The notes under the pieces: model-generated
Database searches by the model: none
Seen by the model: the letters and a program-made list of their open reading frames with translations, nothing else
What the model was told of the DNA's origin: nothing
NCBI GenBank assembly: GCA_002102225.1
Contig: LQPB01000041.1
Span: 1 to 46,297, forward strand
Direction: 5' to 3'
From: Mycobacterium interjectum
GTDB taxonomy: Bacteria > Actinomycetota > Actinomycetes > Mycobacteriales > Mycobacteriaceae
DNA: 46,297 bases
Shown: one piece after another, positions 32,173-40,859 of the stretch
Position numbering within the stretch: the first letter of the stretch is position 1
Layout: each line of letters starts with the position of its first letter
Program-made: the position numbers and the translations under genes

Positions 32173-34055
32173 AACCGTATCCGTTCAGCGCGATCGTCGG
32201 GCACGACCAGCTGCAGCTGGCCCTGTTGCTGTGCGCCGTGCGCCCCGAGATCGGCGGGGCGCTGATCCGGGGCGAGAAGGGCACCGCGAAGTCGACGGCG
32301 GTGCGCGGGCTTGCGACGCTGCTGTCCGCGGCGACCGGGGAGGGCGGACTGGTCGAAATGCCGCTGGGCGCAACCGAAGATCGGGTGATCGGATCGCTGG
32401 ACCTGCAGCGGGTGCTGCGCGACGGCGAGCACGCGTTCTCCCCGGGGCTGTTGGCGCGCGCGCACGGCGGGGTCCTTTACGTCGACGAGGTCAACCTGCT
32501 GCACGATCACCTGGTCGACGTGCTGCTCGACGCGGCGGCGATGGGCCGCGTGCACATCGAGCGCGACGGCATCTCGCATTCGCACGAGTCGCGGTTCGTC
32601 TTGATCGGCACGATGAATCCCGAGGAGGGCGAGCTGCGCCCGCAACTGCTGGACCGGTTCGGCCTGACCGTCGAGGTGCGCGCGTCGCGCGACGTCGACG
32701 TGCGGATGCAGGTCGTCCGGCAGCGCATGGCCTACGAGGCCGACCCCGACGCGTTCGCCCGGCGCTACGCCGAGGCCGACGCCGAGTTGGCCCGCCGGAT
32801 CGGCGCGGCCCGTGCCCTTGTCGACGACGTGTCGTTGCCCGACAACGAGTTACGGCGCATCGCGGCGCTGTGCGCGGCGTTCGACGTCGACGGCATGCGC
32901 GCCGACCTGGTGGTGGCCCGCACCGCCGTCGCGCACGCGGCGTGGCGCGGCGCCACCGTCGTCGAGGAGCGGGACGTCAGGGCCGCCGCCGAACTGGCCC
33001 TGCCGCACCGGCGCCGCCGCGACCCGTTCGACGACCCGGGCATCGACCGCGACCAGCTGGACGAGGCCCTGGCGCGGGCCGGCGCCGACGACACCGAGCC
33101 CGACCCCGACCCGCCCGGCGGCGGACGGTCCGCGGATGCGCCCGCGCCACAGCCGAATTCGAAGCCGCAGCGGGCGCCGAACCCGGATGGCGACGACCCG
33201 TCCCCCGCAAGCGGGAGGTACCCCCAGCGCCCAGCTTCGTCGACGAAACCCAGCGCGCCCCCGTCGGCGACGTTTCGCGCCCGGGCGCTGACCGTTCCGG
33301 GGGTCGGGGAGGGGGCGCCGGGCCGGCGGTCGCGGGCCCGCAACGCCTCCGGCAGCGTGGTCGCGGCGGCCGACGCGGGCGACACGAGCGTCGGCGCGCA
33401 CGGGCTGCACCCGTTCGCCACCCTGCTCTCGGCCGCCGAGCGCGCCGGGGCGGGGCCGTTGCGGCCGGCGCCGGAGGACGTGCGCCGGGCCATCCGCGAA
33501 GGGCGCGAAGGCAATCTGGTGATCTTCGTCGTCGACGCGTCGGGTTCGATGGCCGCCCGCGATCGCATGGCCGCGGTGAATGGCGCCACCCTGTCGTTGC
33601 TGCGCGACGCGTATCAGCGCCGGGACAAGGTCGCGGTGATCACCTTCCGCGAGCAAGGCGCGCGACTGCTGCTCCCGCCGACGTCGTCGGCGCACATCGC
33701 CGGGCGGCGGCTGGCCCGGTTCGACACCGGCGGCAAGACCCCGCTGGCCGAGGGCCTGCTGGCCGCGCGCGAGCTGATCGTGCGGGAAAGGGCGCGCGAC
33801 CGCGCACGGCGGCCGCTGGTGGTGGTGCTCACCGACGGCCGGGCCACTGCCGGGCCGGACCCGTTGGGGCGCAGCCGGATCGCGGCCGCGCGCCTGCTCG
33901 CCGAGGGGGCCGCCGCGGTGGTCGTCGACTGCGAGACATCGTATGTGCGGCTGGGTTTGGCGGGCCGGCTGGCCGACCAGCTCGGCGCCCCGGTGGTGCG
34001 GCTCGAGCAGCTGCGCGCCGACCACCTGACGCATGCCGTCCGCAGCGTGGCCTGA
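32169..34055 (+). CDS. Fused Mg/Co-chelatase ATPase and von Willebrand subunits
   Basis: This 628-aa protein (M. tuberculosis Rv2850c) joins a ChlI/BchI-type AAA+ ATPase (Walker [10 protein letters not shown], Walker B YVDEVNLL, residues 1-290) to a ChlD/BchD-type C-terminal von Willebrand domain with the MIDAS motif DASGSMAA (residues about 455-462), linked by a low-complexity Pro/Ala-rich stretch. Sitting before cobO and cobB, it is best read as the cobalt-chelatase partner of CobN in aerobic cobalamin synthesis, not a chlorophyll enzyme. A partial interspersed repeat lies inside the linker (about residues 341-359). Its start overlaps the preceding stop (GTGA). Confidence 0.92.
   Translation: MKPYPFSAIVGHDQLQLALLLCAVRPEIGGALIRGEKGTAKSTAVRGLATLLSAATGEGGLVEMPLGATEDRVIGSLDLQRVLRDGEHAFSPGLLARAHGGVLYVDEVNLLHDHLVDVLLDAAAMGRVHIERDGISHSHESRFVLIGTMNPEEGELRPQLLDRFGLTVEVRASRDVDVRMQVVRQRMAYEADPDAFARRYAEADAELARRIGAARALVDDVSLPDNELRRIAALCAAFDVDGMRADLVVARTAVAHAAWRGATVVEERDVRAAAELALPHRRRRDPFDDPGIDRDQLDEALARAGADDTEPDPDPPGGGRSADAPAPQPNSKPQRAPNPDGDDPSPASGRYPQRPASSTKPSAPPSATFRARALTVPGVGEGAPGRRSRARNASGSVVAAADAGDTSVGAHGLHPFATLLSAAERAGAGPLRPAPEDVRRAIREGREGNLVIFVVDASGSMAARDRMAAVNGATLSLLRDAYQRRDKVAVITFREQGARLLLPPTSSAHIAGRRLARFDTGGKTPLAEGLLAARELIVRERARDRARRPLVVVLTDGRATAGPDPLGRSRIAAARLLAEGAAAVVVDCETSYVRLGLAGRLADQLGAPVVRLEQLRADHLTHAVRSVA
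33190..33244 (+). repeat. Interspersed repeat, partial copy C inside the chelatase gene
   Basis: About 55 bases match copy B nearly base for base (GACGACCCGTCCCCCGCAAG and onward through GGTACCCCCAGCGCCC), but the right terminal arm is lost and replaced by unrelated coding sequence. The copy is in frame and encodes part of the low-complexity linker of the chelatase. Confidence 0.75.
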
Positions 34056-34077
34056 GCGAAGCGAGGGATAAGCGTCC

Positions 34078-34692
34078 ATGCCACAGGGGAAACCGCTCGA
34101 CGTGCCCGATGACGGCCTGACCACCCGCGCGCGGCGCAACACGCCCGTGCTGGCGGTGCACACCGGCGCGGGCAAGGGGAAGTCGACGGCGGCGTTCGGA
34201 ATGGCGTTGCGGGCGTGGAACGCCGGCCTGCGGGTGGCCGTGTTCCAGTTCGTCAAGAGCGCGAAGTGGAAGGTGGGCGAGGAGGCGGCCTTCGCCCGGC
34301 TCGGCGAACTGCACGACCGGGACGGCGTCGGCGGAGCAGTCGAATGGCACAAGATGGGTGCCGGCTGGTCCTGGACCCGCAAGGCGGGCAGCGAGATCGA
34401 TCACGCGGCGGCCGCGGCCGACGGCTGGGCCGAGATCGCGCGCCGGCTGACCGCGCATCGCCACGACTTCTACGTGCTCGACGAATTCACCTACCCGCTG
34501 AAGTGGGGCTGGGTCGACGTCGACGCCGTGGTGGACGTCCTGCTGGCCCGGCCCGGCCACCAGCATGTGGTGATCACCGGACGCGATGCCCCGCCGCGCT
34601 TGGTCGAGGCCGCCGATCTGGTCACCGAGATGACCAAGGTCAAGCACCCGATGGACGCCGGGCGCAAGGGGCAGAAGGGCATCGAGTGGTGA
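34078..34692 (+). CDS. cobO: Cob(I)yrinic acid a,c-diamide adenosyltransferase
   Basis: This 204-aa CobA/BtuR-type enzyme (M. tuberculosis Rv2849c) adds the adenosyl group from ATP to the corrin cobalt. The P-loop GAGKGKSTAAFGMALR, the segment FQFVKSAKWKVGE and DFYVLDEFTYPL match the family. The ATG at 34078 is 22 bases after the chelatase stop with AGCGAGGGATAAG ahead. It overlaps cobB by GTGA. Confidence 0.96.
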   Translation: MPQGKPLDVPDDGLTTRARRNTPVLAVHTGAGKGKSTAAFGMALRAWNAGLRVAVFQFVKSAKWKVGEEAAFARLGELHDRDGVGGAVEWHKMGAGWSWTRKAGSEIDHAAAAADGWAEIARRLTAHRHDFYVLDEFTYPLKWGWVDVDAVVDVLLARPGHQHVVITGRDAPPRLVEAADLVTEMTKVKHPMDAGRKGQKGIEW

Positions 34693-36059
34693 GCGTCCCC
34701 GCGGTGGTCATCGCCGCGCCCGCGTCGGGGAGCGGAAAGACCACCGTCGCAACGGGTTTGATCGGGGCGCTGCGCGACGCGGGCCACAGCGTCGCGGCGT
34801 TCAAGGTCGGCCCCGACTTCATCGACCCCGGCTACCACGGCCTGGCCGCCGGGCGGGCCGGCCGCAACCTCGACCCGGTGTTGGTGGGGGAGGGGCTCAT
34901 CGGCCCGCTCTACGCGCACGGCAGCCGCGGCGCCGGAATCGCCGTGATCGAGGGGGTGATGGGGCTGTTCGACGGGCGGATCGGGACGACCGCCCCCGCG
35001 GCGGGCTCCACCGCGCACGTCGCGGGCCTGTTGGGCGCCCCGGTGATCCTGGTGGTCGACGCGCGCGGCCAGAGCCAGAGCATCGCCGCGCTGCTGCACG
35101 GCTTTTCGACGTTCGACGCCGCGACCCGGATCTGCGGCGTGATCCTCAACCGGGTCGGCTCCGCCCGGCACGAGCACGTGCTGCGGCAGGCGTGCGAACA
35201 GGCCGGGGTCCCGGTGCTGGGCGCCATCCCCCGCGCCGCCGAATTAGAGCTTCCGACAAGGTATCTCGGGCTCGTGACGGCCGTTGAGTACGGGCGGCGC
35301 GCCCGGGACGCGGTCCAGGCGATGACCGCCCTGGTCGCGCGCCACGTCGACCTGGCCGCCGTGGTGGCGGCCGCCCGATGCGGGTCCGCCGACCGGCCGT
35401 GGGACCCCGCCGCGGCGATCGGCGAGGCGCCGGGCGGGCGCGCGACCGTCGCCGTGGCGAGCGGCAAGGCGTTCAGCTTCGGCTACGCCGAACACGCGGA
35501 GCTGCTGCGCGCCGCCGGTGCCGACGTGGCGGAGTTCGACCCGCTCGTCGACGCGCTGCCCGACGGCACCGACGCCGTGTTGCTGCCCGGTGGCTTCCCC
35601 GAACAGTTCACGGCGGAGCTTTCCGCCAACCACGTTGTGCGCAAACAGATCAGCGAGCTGGCCGCCGCAGGCGCACCCGTGCACGCCGAATGCGCCGGGC
35701 TGATCTACTTGGTCTCCGAGCTCGACGGCCACCCGATGTGCGGGGTGCTGGCCGGTTCGGCGCGGTTCACGCCGCAGCTCACGCTGGCCTATCGCGACGC
35801 CGTCGCCGTGACCGATTCGCCGTTGTACTCGACCGGGCAGCGGGCGGTCGGCCACGAATTCCACCGCACCGCGGTCACTTTCGCCGAGGATTACCAGCCG
35901 GCGTGGGTGTATCGGGGTGGCGACGTGGATCGGGTCCGGGACGGCGCCGTGCACGGCGGCGTCCACGCGTCGTATCTGCACACCCACCCGGCCGCGGCGC
36001 CGGCGGCGGTGGCGCGCTTCGTCGCCCACGCCGCGGCGGGGCGCTGCCGGTCGCACTAG
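34689..36059 (+). CDS. cobB: Cobyrinic acid a,c-diamide synthase
   Basis: This 456-aa ATP- and glutamine-dependent enzyme (M. tuberculosis Rv2848c) amidates the a and c side chains of (hydrogeno)byrinic acid. The N-terminal ATPase has APASGSGKTTVATGL and FKVGPDFIDPGYH; the C-terminal amidotransferase has LLPGGFPEQF, the nucleophile Cys in VHAECAGLIYL and GHEFH, HASYLHTHP. The GTG at 34689 overlaps the cobO stop (GTGA). It ends eight bases before repeat copy D. Confidence 0.96.
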   Translation: MSVPAVVIAAPASGSGKTTVATGLIGALRDAGHSVAAFKVGPDFIDPGYHGLAAGRAGRNLDPVLVGEGLIGPLYAHGSRGAGIAVIEGVMGLFDGRIGTTAPAAGSTAHVAGLLGAPVILVVDARGQSQSIAALLHGFSTFDAATRICGVILNRVGSARHEHVLRQACEQAGVPVLGAIPRAAELELPTRYLGLVTAVEYGRRARDAVQAMTALVARHVDLAAVVAAARCGSADRPWDPAAAIGEAPGGRATVAVASGKAFSFGYAEHAELLRAAGADVAEFDPLVDALPDGTDAVLLPGGFPEQFTAELSANHVVRKQISELAAAGAPVHAECAGLIYLVSELDGHPMCGVLAGSARFTPQLTLAYRDAVAVTDSPLYSTGQRAVGHEFHRTAVTFAEDYQPAWVYRGGDVDRVRDGAVHGGVHASYLHTHPAAAPAAVARFVAHAAAGRCRSH

Positions 36060-36066
36060 ACCGCCG

Positions 36067-36136
36067 GTGGCGACCCGTCCCCTAGCTCCGCGGGGGTACC
36101 CCCAGCGTCCGGCTCCGCCGCGCTGGCGATCGCCAC
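36067..36136 (+). repeat. Interspersed repeat, full copy D
   Basis: This 70-bp copy has perfect ends GTGGCGA (36067-36073) and TCGCCAC (36130-36136). The central hairpin region reads CCCCTAGCTCCGCGGGGG followed by TACCCCC. It fills the space between cobB and cysG and ends directly at the -10 element of cysG. Confidence 0.8.
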
Positions 36137-36142
36137 TAGGCT
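36137..36142 (+). promoter_or_regulatory. Putative leaderless -10 element of cysG
   Basis: TAGGCT lies six bases before the cysG GTG with no ribosome-binding site. The string TAGGCTTGCCCG recurs exactly before proS (39009-39020). Confidence 0.45.
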
Positions 36143-36148
36143 TGCCCG

Positions 36149-37354
36149 GTGACCGAGAACGCCTATCTGGCCGGATTGCGGCTGGCCGGCAAGAAGGTCG
36201 TCGTGGTCGGCGGGGGGACCGTCGCTCAGCGCCGATTGCCGCTGCTCATCGCCAGCGGCGCGGACGTGCACGTCATCTCCCGGTCCGCCACCCGGGCCGT
36301 GGAGGCGATGGAGGGAATCGTCCTGTCGTTGCGCGAATACCGCGACGGCGACCTCGAGGGGGCCTGGTATGCGATCGCGGCCACCGATGACCCGCACGTG
36401 AACGCCGCCATCGTCGCCGAGGCCGAACGCCGCCGCATCTTTTGCGTCCGCGCCGACATCGCCGTCGAGGGAACCGCGGTGACCCCGGCGACCTTCAGCT
36501 ATGCCGGCCTGTCGGTGGGGGTGCTGGCCGGCGGCGAGCACCGCCGGTCCGCGGCGATCCGCTCGGCCATCCGGGAGGCGCTGCAGACCGGGCTCATCAC
36601 CCCGGAAGGCGCGGCGAGCTCCGACGCGGTGCGCGGCGGGGTGGCGCTGGTCGGCGGCGGTCCCGGCGACCCCGAGCTCATCACGGTGCGCGGCCGCCGC
36701 CTGCTCGCGCAGGCCGACGTCGTGGTCGCCGACCGGCTCGCGCCGCCCGAGCTGCTCGCCGAGTTGCCCCCGCACGTCGAAGTGATCGACGCCGCCAAGA
36801 TCCCGTACGGGCGGGCCATGGCCCAGGACGCGATCAATGACGTCATGATCGAGCGGGCCCGGTCGGGGAGCTTCGTGGTGCGCCTCAAGGGTGGGGACCC
36901 GTTCGTCTTCGCGCGCGGGTATGAGGAGGTGCTGGCATGCGCCGAGGCCGGCATCCCGGTGACCGTGGTGCCGGGTGTGACAAGTGCCATAGGCGTGCCC
37001 GCGCTGGCGGGTGTTCCCGTCACGCATCGGGCGATAAATCACGAATTCGTGGTGGTCAGCGGCCATGTGGCGCCCGGCCACCCCGAATCGTTAGTAAATT
37101 GGGACGCACTGGCCGCCATGAGGGGGACCATCGTTTTGCTGATGGCGGTCGAACGCATCGAACTTTTCGTGGATGTCCTGCTGAATGGCGGCCGACCTGC
37201 GGATACACCGGTGCTGGTGGTCCAGCACGGAACAACGGCAGCTCAGCACACGTTGCGGGCCACCCTCGCCGACACGCCGGAGAAGGTTCGCGCCGAGGGG
37301 ATCCGACCTCCCGCGATCATCGTGATCGGGGCCGTGGCGGCGTTCGGCATTTAA
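36149..37354 (+). CDS. cysG: Siroheme synthase-type uroporphyrin-III methyltransferase/precorrin-2 dehydrogenase
   Basis: This 401-aa bifunctional protein (M. tuberculosis Rv2847c) has an N-terminal NAD-binding dehydrogenase/ferrochelatase-like domain (VVVVGGGTVAQRRLPLL, residues 1-160) and a C-terminal SAM-dependent methyltransferase domain (LVGGGPGDPELITVRG, VRLKGGDPFVFARGYEE, VVPGVTSAIGVPALAGVPVTHR). It makes precorrin-2, the branch point to siroheme and cobalamin. The N-terminal part is shorter than in enteric CysG (457 aa). The GTG at 36149 is supported by the -10 element. Confidence 0.95.
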   Translation: MTENAYLAGLRLAGKKVVVVGGGTVAQRRLPLLIASGADVHVISRSATRAVEAMEGIVLSLREYRDGDLEGAWYAIAATDDPHVNAAIVAEAERRRIFCVRADIAVEGTAVTPATFSYAGLSVGVLAGGEHRRSAAIRSAIREALQTGLITPEGAASSDAVRGGVALVGGGPGDPELITVRGRRLLAQADVVVADRLAPPELLAELPPHVEVIDAAKIPYGRAMAQDAINDVMIERARSGSFVVRLKGGDPFVFARGYEEVLACAEAGIPVTVVPGVTSAIGVPALAGVPVTHRAINHEFVVVSGHVAPGHPESLVNWDALAAMRGTIVLLMAVERIELFVDVLLNGGRPADTPVLVVQHGTTAAQHTLRATLADTPEKVRAEGIRPPAIIVIGAVAAFGI

Positions 37355-37362
37355 AAGGATCT

Positions 37363-37368
37363 TAAGAT
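37363..37368 (+). promoter_or_regulatory. Putative efpA -10 element
   Basis: TAAGAT fits TANNNT in an AT-rich stretch unusual for this window (37350-37383). It would start transcription near 37375, leaving a short leader with AAGG as ribosome-binding site before the ATG at 37388. The inverted half-sites CTTA and TAAG (37361-37377) around it could be an operator. Confidence 0.4.
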
Positions 37369-37387
37369 TACTGTAAGGTAACCCGTT

Positions 37388-38980
37388 ATGACGGCTCTCA
37401 ACGACTCAGAGCGGGCGGTCCAAAACTTGGCATCCGCACGCCCCGATCGTCCGGCCCCGGTGCGCGCGACGCCGCCGGCGGAGGCCGCCTCTTCACGTAT
37501 CAGCAGGTATTACCCCGCATGGCTGCCTTCCTGGCGCTTCATCGCGGCCGTGATCGCAATCGGTGGCATGCAGTTGCTGGCGACCATGGACAGCACCGTC
37601 GCGATCGTCGCGCTTCCTAAGATCCAGAACGACTTGAGCCTGTCCGACGCCGGCCGCAGCTGGGTCATCACCGCCTACGTGCTGACCTTCGGCGGGCTGA
37701 TGCTGCTCGGCGGTCGCCTGGGCGACACTATCGGGCGCAAGCGCACGTTCATCGTGGGCGTCGCGCTGTTCACCATCTCCTCCGTGTTGTGCGCGGTCGC
37801 CTGGGACGAGGCGACCATGGTCATCGCCCGGCTGCTGCAGGGCATCGGATCGGCCATCGCATCGCCCACCGGCTTGGCGTTGGTGGCGACTACCTTCCCG
37901 AAGGGGCCCGCGCGCAACGCCGCGACGGCCGTGTTCGCCGCGATGACTGCCGTCGGCTCGGTGATGGGCCTGGTGGTCGGCGGGGCGCTCACCGAAGTGT
38001 CCTGGCGGCTGGCGTTTTTGGTCAACGTGCCGATCGGGCTGGTGATGATCTACCTGGCCCGCACCGCCCTGCGGGAAACCAACAGGGAGCGGATGAAGCT
38101 CGACGCCACCGGCGCCCTGCTGGCCACGCTCGCATGCACCGCCGCGGTGTTCGCGTTCTCGATGGGCCCGGAAAAGGGCTGGATCTCGATCACCACCATC
38201 GGCTCGGGAGCGGTGGCCATGGCAGCCGCGCTGGCCTTCATCATCGTCGAGCGCAGCGCCGCAAACCCCGTCGTGCCGTTCGCGCTGTTCCGCGACCGCA
38301 ACCGGCTGGTCACCTTCGCGGCGATCTTTTTGGCCGGCGGGCTCATGTTCAGCCTGACCGTGTGCATCGGCCTGTACGTGCAGGACATCCTCGGCTACAG
38401 CGCGCTGCGCGCCGGTGTCGGCTTCATCCCGTTCGTCATCGCGATGGGGATCGGCCTCGGTGTGTCGTCGCAGCTGGTGTCGCGGTTCTCGCCGCGGGTG
38501 CTCACCATCGGCGGCGGGCTCCTGCTGTTCTGGGCGATGATCTCCGGCTGGGCCTTCATGCACCGCGGCGTGCCCTATTTCCCGAACCTGGTGCTGCCCG
38601 TCATCGTCGGCGGAATCGGGATCGGCATCTGCGTGGTCCCCCTGACCCTGTCGGCCATCGCCGGTGTCGGTTTCGACCAGATCGGTCCGGTGTCGGCCAT
38701 CGCGCTGATGCTGCAGAGCCTCGGCGGGCCGCTGGTGCTGGCCGTCATCCAGGCCGTCATCACCTCGCGCACGCTGTATTTGGGCGGCACCACGGGCCCG
38801 GTGAAGTTCATGACCGGCACACAGTTGGGCGCCCTGGACCACGGCTACACCTACGGGCTGCTGTGGGTGGCCGGCGTGGCCGTCATCGTCGGCGCGGCGG
38901 CGCTGCTGATCGGCTACACCCCCCAGCAGGTCGCCCACGCACAAGAGGTCAAGGACGCGATAGACGCTGGCGAGCTGTAG
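37388..38980 (+). CDS. efpA: EfpA, MFS drug-efflux transporter of the DHA2/QacA family
   Basis: This 530-aa inner-membrane antiporter (M. tuberculosis Rv2846c) has 14 predicted membrane helices with the MFS motif A segment GGRLGDTIGRKRTF after helix 2 and the DHA2 antiporter-motif region GIGSAIASPTGLAL. The N-terminal 45 residues are hydrophilic (Pro/Ala-rich). It exports lipophilic compounds. The start ATG at 37388 has AAGGTAA just upstream. It is separated from cysG by 33 bases and lies just before proS. Confidence 0.95.
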   Translation: MTALNDSERAVQNLASARPDRPAPVRATPPAEAASSRISRYYPAWLPSWRFIAAVIAIGGMQLLATMDSTVAIVALPKIQNDLSLSDAGRSWVITAYVLTFGGLMLLGGRLGDTIGRKRTFIVGVALFTISSVLCAVAWDEATMVIARLLQGIGSAIASPTGLALVATTFPKGPARNAATAVFAAMTAVGSVMGLVVGGALTEVSWRLAFLVNVPIGLVMIYLARTALRETNRERMKLDATGALLATLACTAAVFAFSMGPEKGWISITTIGSGAVAMAAALAFIIVERSAANPVVPFALFRDRNRLVTFAAIFLAGGLMFSLTVCIGLYVQDILGYSALRAGVGFIPFVIAMGIGLGVSSQLVSRFSPRVLTIGGGLLLFWAMISGWAFMHRGVPYFPNLVLPVIVGGIGIGICVVPLTLSAIAGVGFDQIGPVSAIALMLQSLGGPLVLAVIQAVITSRTLYLGGTTGPVKFMTGTQLGALDHGYTYGLLWVAGVAVIVGAAALLIGYTPQQVAHAQEVKDAIDAGEL

Positions 38981-39008
38981 CTCCCGGCGGGTAAACCGAT
39001 AGCCAGGC

Positions 39009-39014
39009 TAGGCT
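39009..39014 (+). promoter_or_regulatory. Putative leaderless -10 element of proS
   Basis: TAGGCT, eight bases before the proS GTG at 39023; the following bases TTGCCCG are identical to the sequence in front of cysG. Confidence 0.4.
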
Positions 39015-39022
39015 TGCCCGCT

Positions 39023-40780
39023 GTGATCACCCGGATGTCCGAGCTGTTCCTGCGCACCCTGCGCGACGACCCCGCCGACGCCGAAGTGCCCAGCCACAAA
39101 CTCCTCATTCGGGCCGGGTACATCCGGCCCATCGCGCCCGGGCTGTACAGCTGGCTGCCCCTGGGCTTGCGGGTGCTGCGCAAGATCGAGCGGATCGTGC
39201 GCGACGAGATGAACGCGATTGGCGGGCAAGAGATCCTGTTCCCGGCGCTGCTGCCGCGCGCCCCGTACGAAACCACCAACCGGTGGACCGAGTACGGCGA
39301 CGGGGTGTTTCGGCTGCAGGACCGCCGGGGCAGCGACTACCTGCTGGGCCCCACCCACGAGGAGCTGTTCGCGCTGACCGTCAAGGGCGAATACAGCTCC
39401 TACAAAGACTTTCCGCTGCTGCTGTTCCAGATCCAGAACAAGTACCGCGACGAGGCGCGCCCGCGGGCCGGCATCCTGCGCGTCCGGGAATTCCTGATGA
39501 AGGACTCCTACTCCTTCGACATCGACGACGCCGGGCTCAAGGCCGCCTATCACGCGCACCGGGAGGCCTATCAGCGCATCTTCTCCCGGCTGCGGGTGCG
39601 CTACGTCATCGTCTCGGCGGTGTCGGGCGCGATGGGCGGCAGCGCGTCCGAGGAGTTCCTGGCCGAAAGTCCGGTCGGTGAGGACACCTTCGTGCGGTGC
39701 CTGGAGTCCGGGTATGCCGCCAACGTCGAGGCCGTCATCACCGCCCGGCCCGAGGCGCGTCCGATCGACGGGCTGCCCGAGGCGGAGGTCCACGACACCG
39801 GCGACACGCCCACCATCGCGACGCTGGTGGCCTGGGCCAACACGGCCGACGGGGCCGGTCTTGGCCGCACCGTCACCGCCGCCGACACGCTGAAGAACGT
39901 CCTGCTGAAGGTGCGCCAGCCCGGCGGGGAGTGGGAGCTGCTGGCCATCGGGGTGCCCGGCGACCGCGAGGTCGACGACAAGAGGCTGAGTGCGGCGCTG
40001 GAACCGGCCGAGTACGCGCTGCTCGACGACGCCGACTTCGCCAGGCATCCGTTCCTGGTGAAGGGTTATATCGGCCCGAAAGCCTTGCGCGAGAACGGTG
40101 TTCGCTATCTGGTCGATCCGCGGGTGGTCGACGGCACCAGCTGGATCACCGGGGCCGACGAGCCCGGCCGGCACGTCGTCGGGCTGGTGGCCGGCCGGGA
40201 TTTCACGGCCGACGGCACCATCGAGGCCGCCGAGGTGCGCGATGGCGACCCCTCCCCGGACGGCGCCGGCCCGCTGGTGTCGGCGCGCGGCATCGAGATC
40301 GGCCACATCTTCCAGCTCGGCCGCAAGTACACCGATGCCTTCGCCGTCGACGTCCTCGGGGAGGACGGCAAGCCGGTGCGGCTGACCATGGGCTCCTACG
40401 GCCTGGGGGTGTCGCGGATGGTGGCCGTCATCGCCGAGCAGCACCACGACGAGCTCGGCCTGCGCTGGCCGTCGGCCGTCGCGCCGTTCGACGTGCACCT
40501 GGTGATCGCCAACAAGGACGCCGAGGCCCGCGCCGGGGCGACCGCGCTGGCCTCCGACCTGGACCGGCTGGGCGTCGAGGTGCTGCTCGATGACCGCCAG
40601 GCGTCGCCCGGGGTGAAGTTCAAGGACGCCGAGCTGCTGGGCGTGCCGTGGATCGTCGTGGTGGGGCGCGGCTGGGCCGACGGCGTGGTCGAGCTGCGCG
40701 ACCGCTTCGGCGGGCAGACCCGCGAGCTCACCGTCGGGGCGTCGCTGGCCACCGACCTCGTGGCGGCGGTCACCGGATAA
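39023..40780 (+). CDS. proS: Prolyl-tRNA synthetase
   Basis: This 585-aa class-II synthetase (M. tuberculosis Rv2845c) charges tRNA-Pro. Class-II motif 1 is around [20 protein letters not shown], motif 2 is [26 protein letters not shown], and motif 3 is [10 protein letters not shown]. The bacterial-type editing (INS/YbaK) domain sits between motifs 2 and 3 (about residues 225-400) with [14 protein letters not shown], and the anticodon-binding domain is C-terminal ([10 protein letters not shown]). The GTG at 39023 gives MITRMSELF, the conserved start; a TTG nine bases upstream is in frame. Confidence 0.97.
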   Translation: MITRMSELFLRTLRDDPADAEVPSHKLLIRAGYIRPIAPGLYSWLPLGLRVLRKIERIVRDEMNAIGGQEILFPALLPRAPYETTNRWTEYGDGVFRLQDRRGSDYLLGPTHEELFALTVKGEYSSYKDFPLLLFQIQNKYRDEARPRAGILRVREFLMKDSYSFDIDDAGLKAAYHAHREAYQRIFSRLRVRYVIVSAVSGAMGGSASEEFLAESPVGEDTFVRCLESGYAANVEAVITARPEARPIDGLPEAEVHDTGDTPTIATLVAWANTADGAGLGRTVTAADTLKNVLLKVRQPGGEWELLAIGVPGDREVDDKRLSAALEPAEYALLDDADFARHPFLVKGYIGPKALRENGVRYLVDPRVVDGTSWITGADEPGRHVVGLVAGRDFTADGTIEAAEVRDGDPSPDGAGPLVSARGIEIGHIFQLGRKYTDAFAVDVLGEDGKPVRLTMGSYGLGVSRMVAVIAEQHHDELGLRWPSAVAPFDVHLVIANKDAEARAGATALASDLDRLGVEVLLDDRQASPGVKFKDAELLGVPWIVVVGRGWADGVVELRDRFGGQTRELTVGASLATDLVAAVTG

Positions 40781-40815
40781 GGCGGTCAACACTGTGTTTG
40801 CTGCCGAGATCGCGC

Positions 40816-40853
40816 TACGCTGACTTTTTCCCGTCGAGCGCGTCGGTGGGAGG
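40816..40853 (+). promoter_or_regulatory. PE_PGRS promoter and ribosome-binding site
   Basis: TACGCT (40816-40821) fits TANNNT and lies 38 bases before the ATG; GGGAGG at 40848-40853 is a good ribosome-binding site six bases from the ATG. Unlike several neighbouring genes, this one has a leader. Confidence 0.4.
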
Positions 40854-40859
40854 CAGCCG

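Noticed and set aside
32169..34055. Magnesium chelatase for chlorophyll
   Set aside because: No other chlorophyll genes; the neighbours cobO, cobB and cysG point to cobalt chelation.
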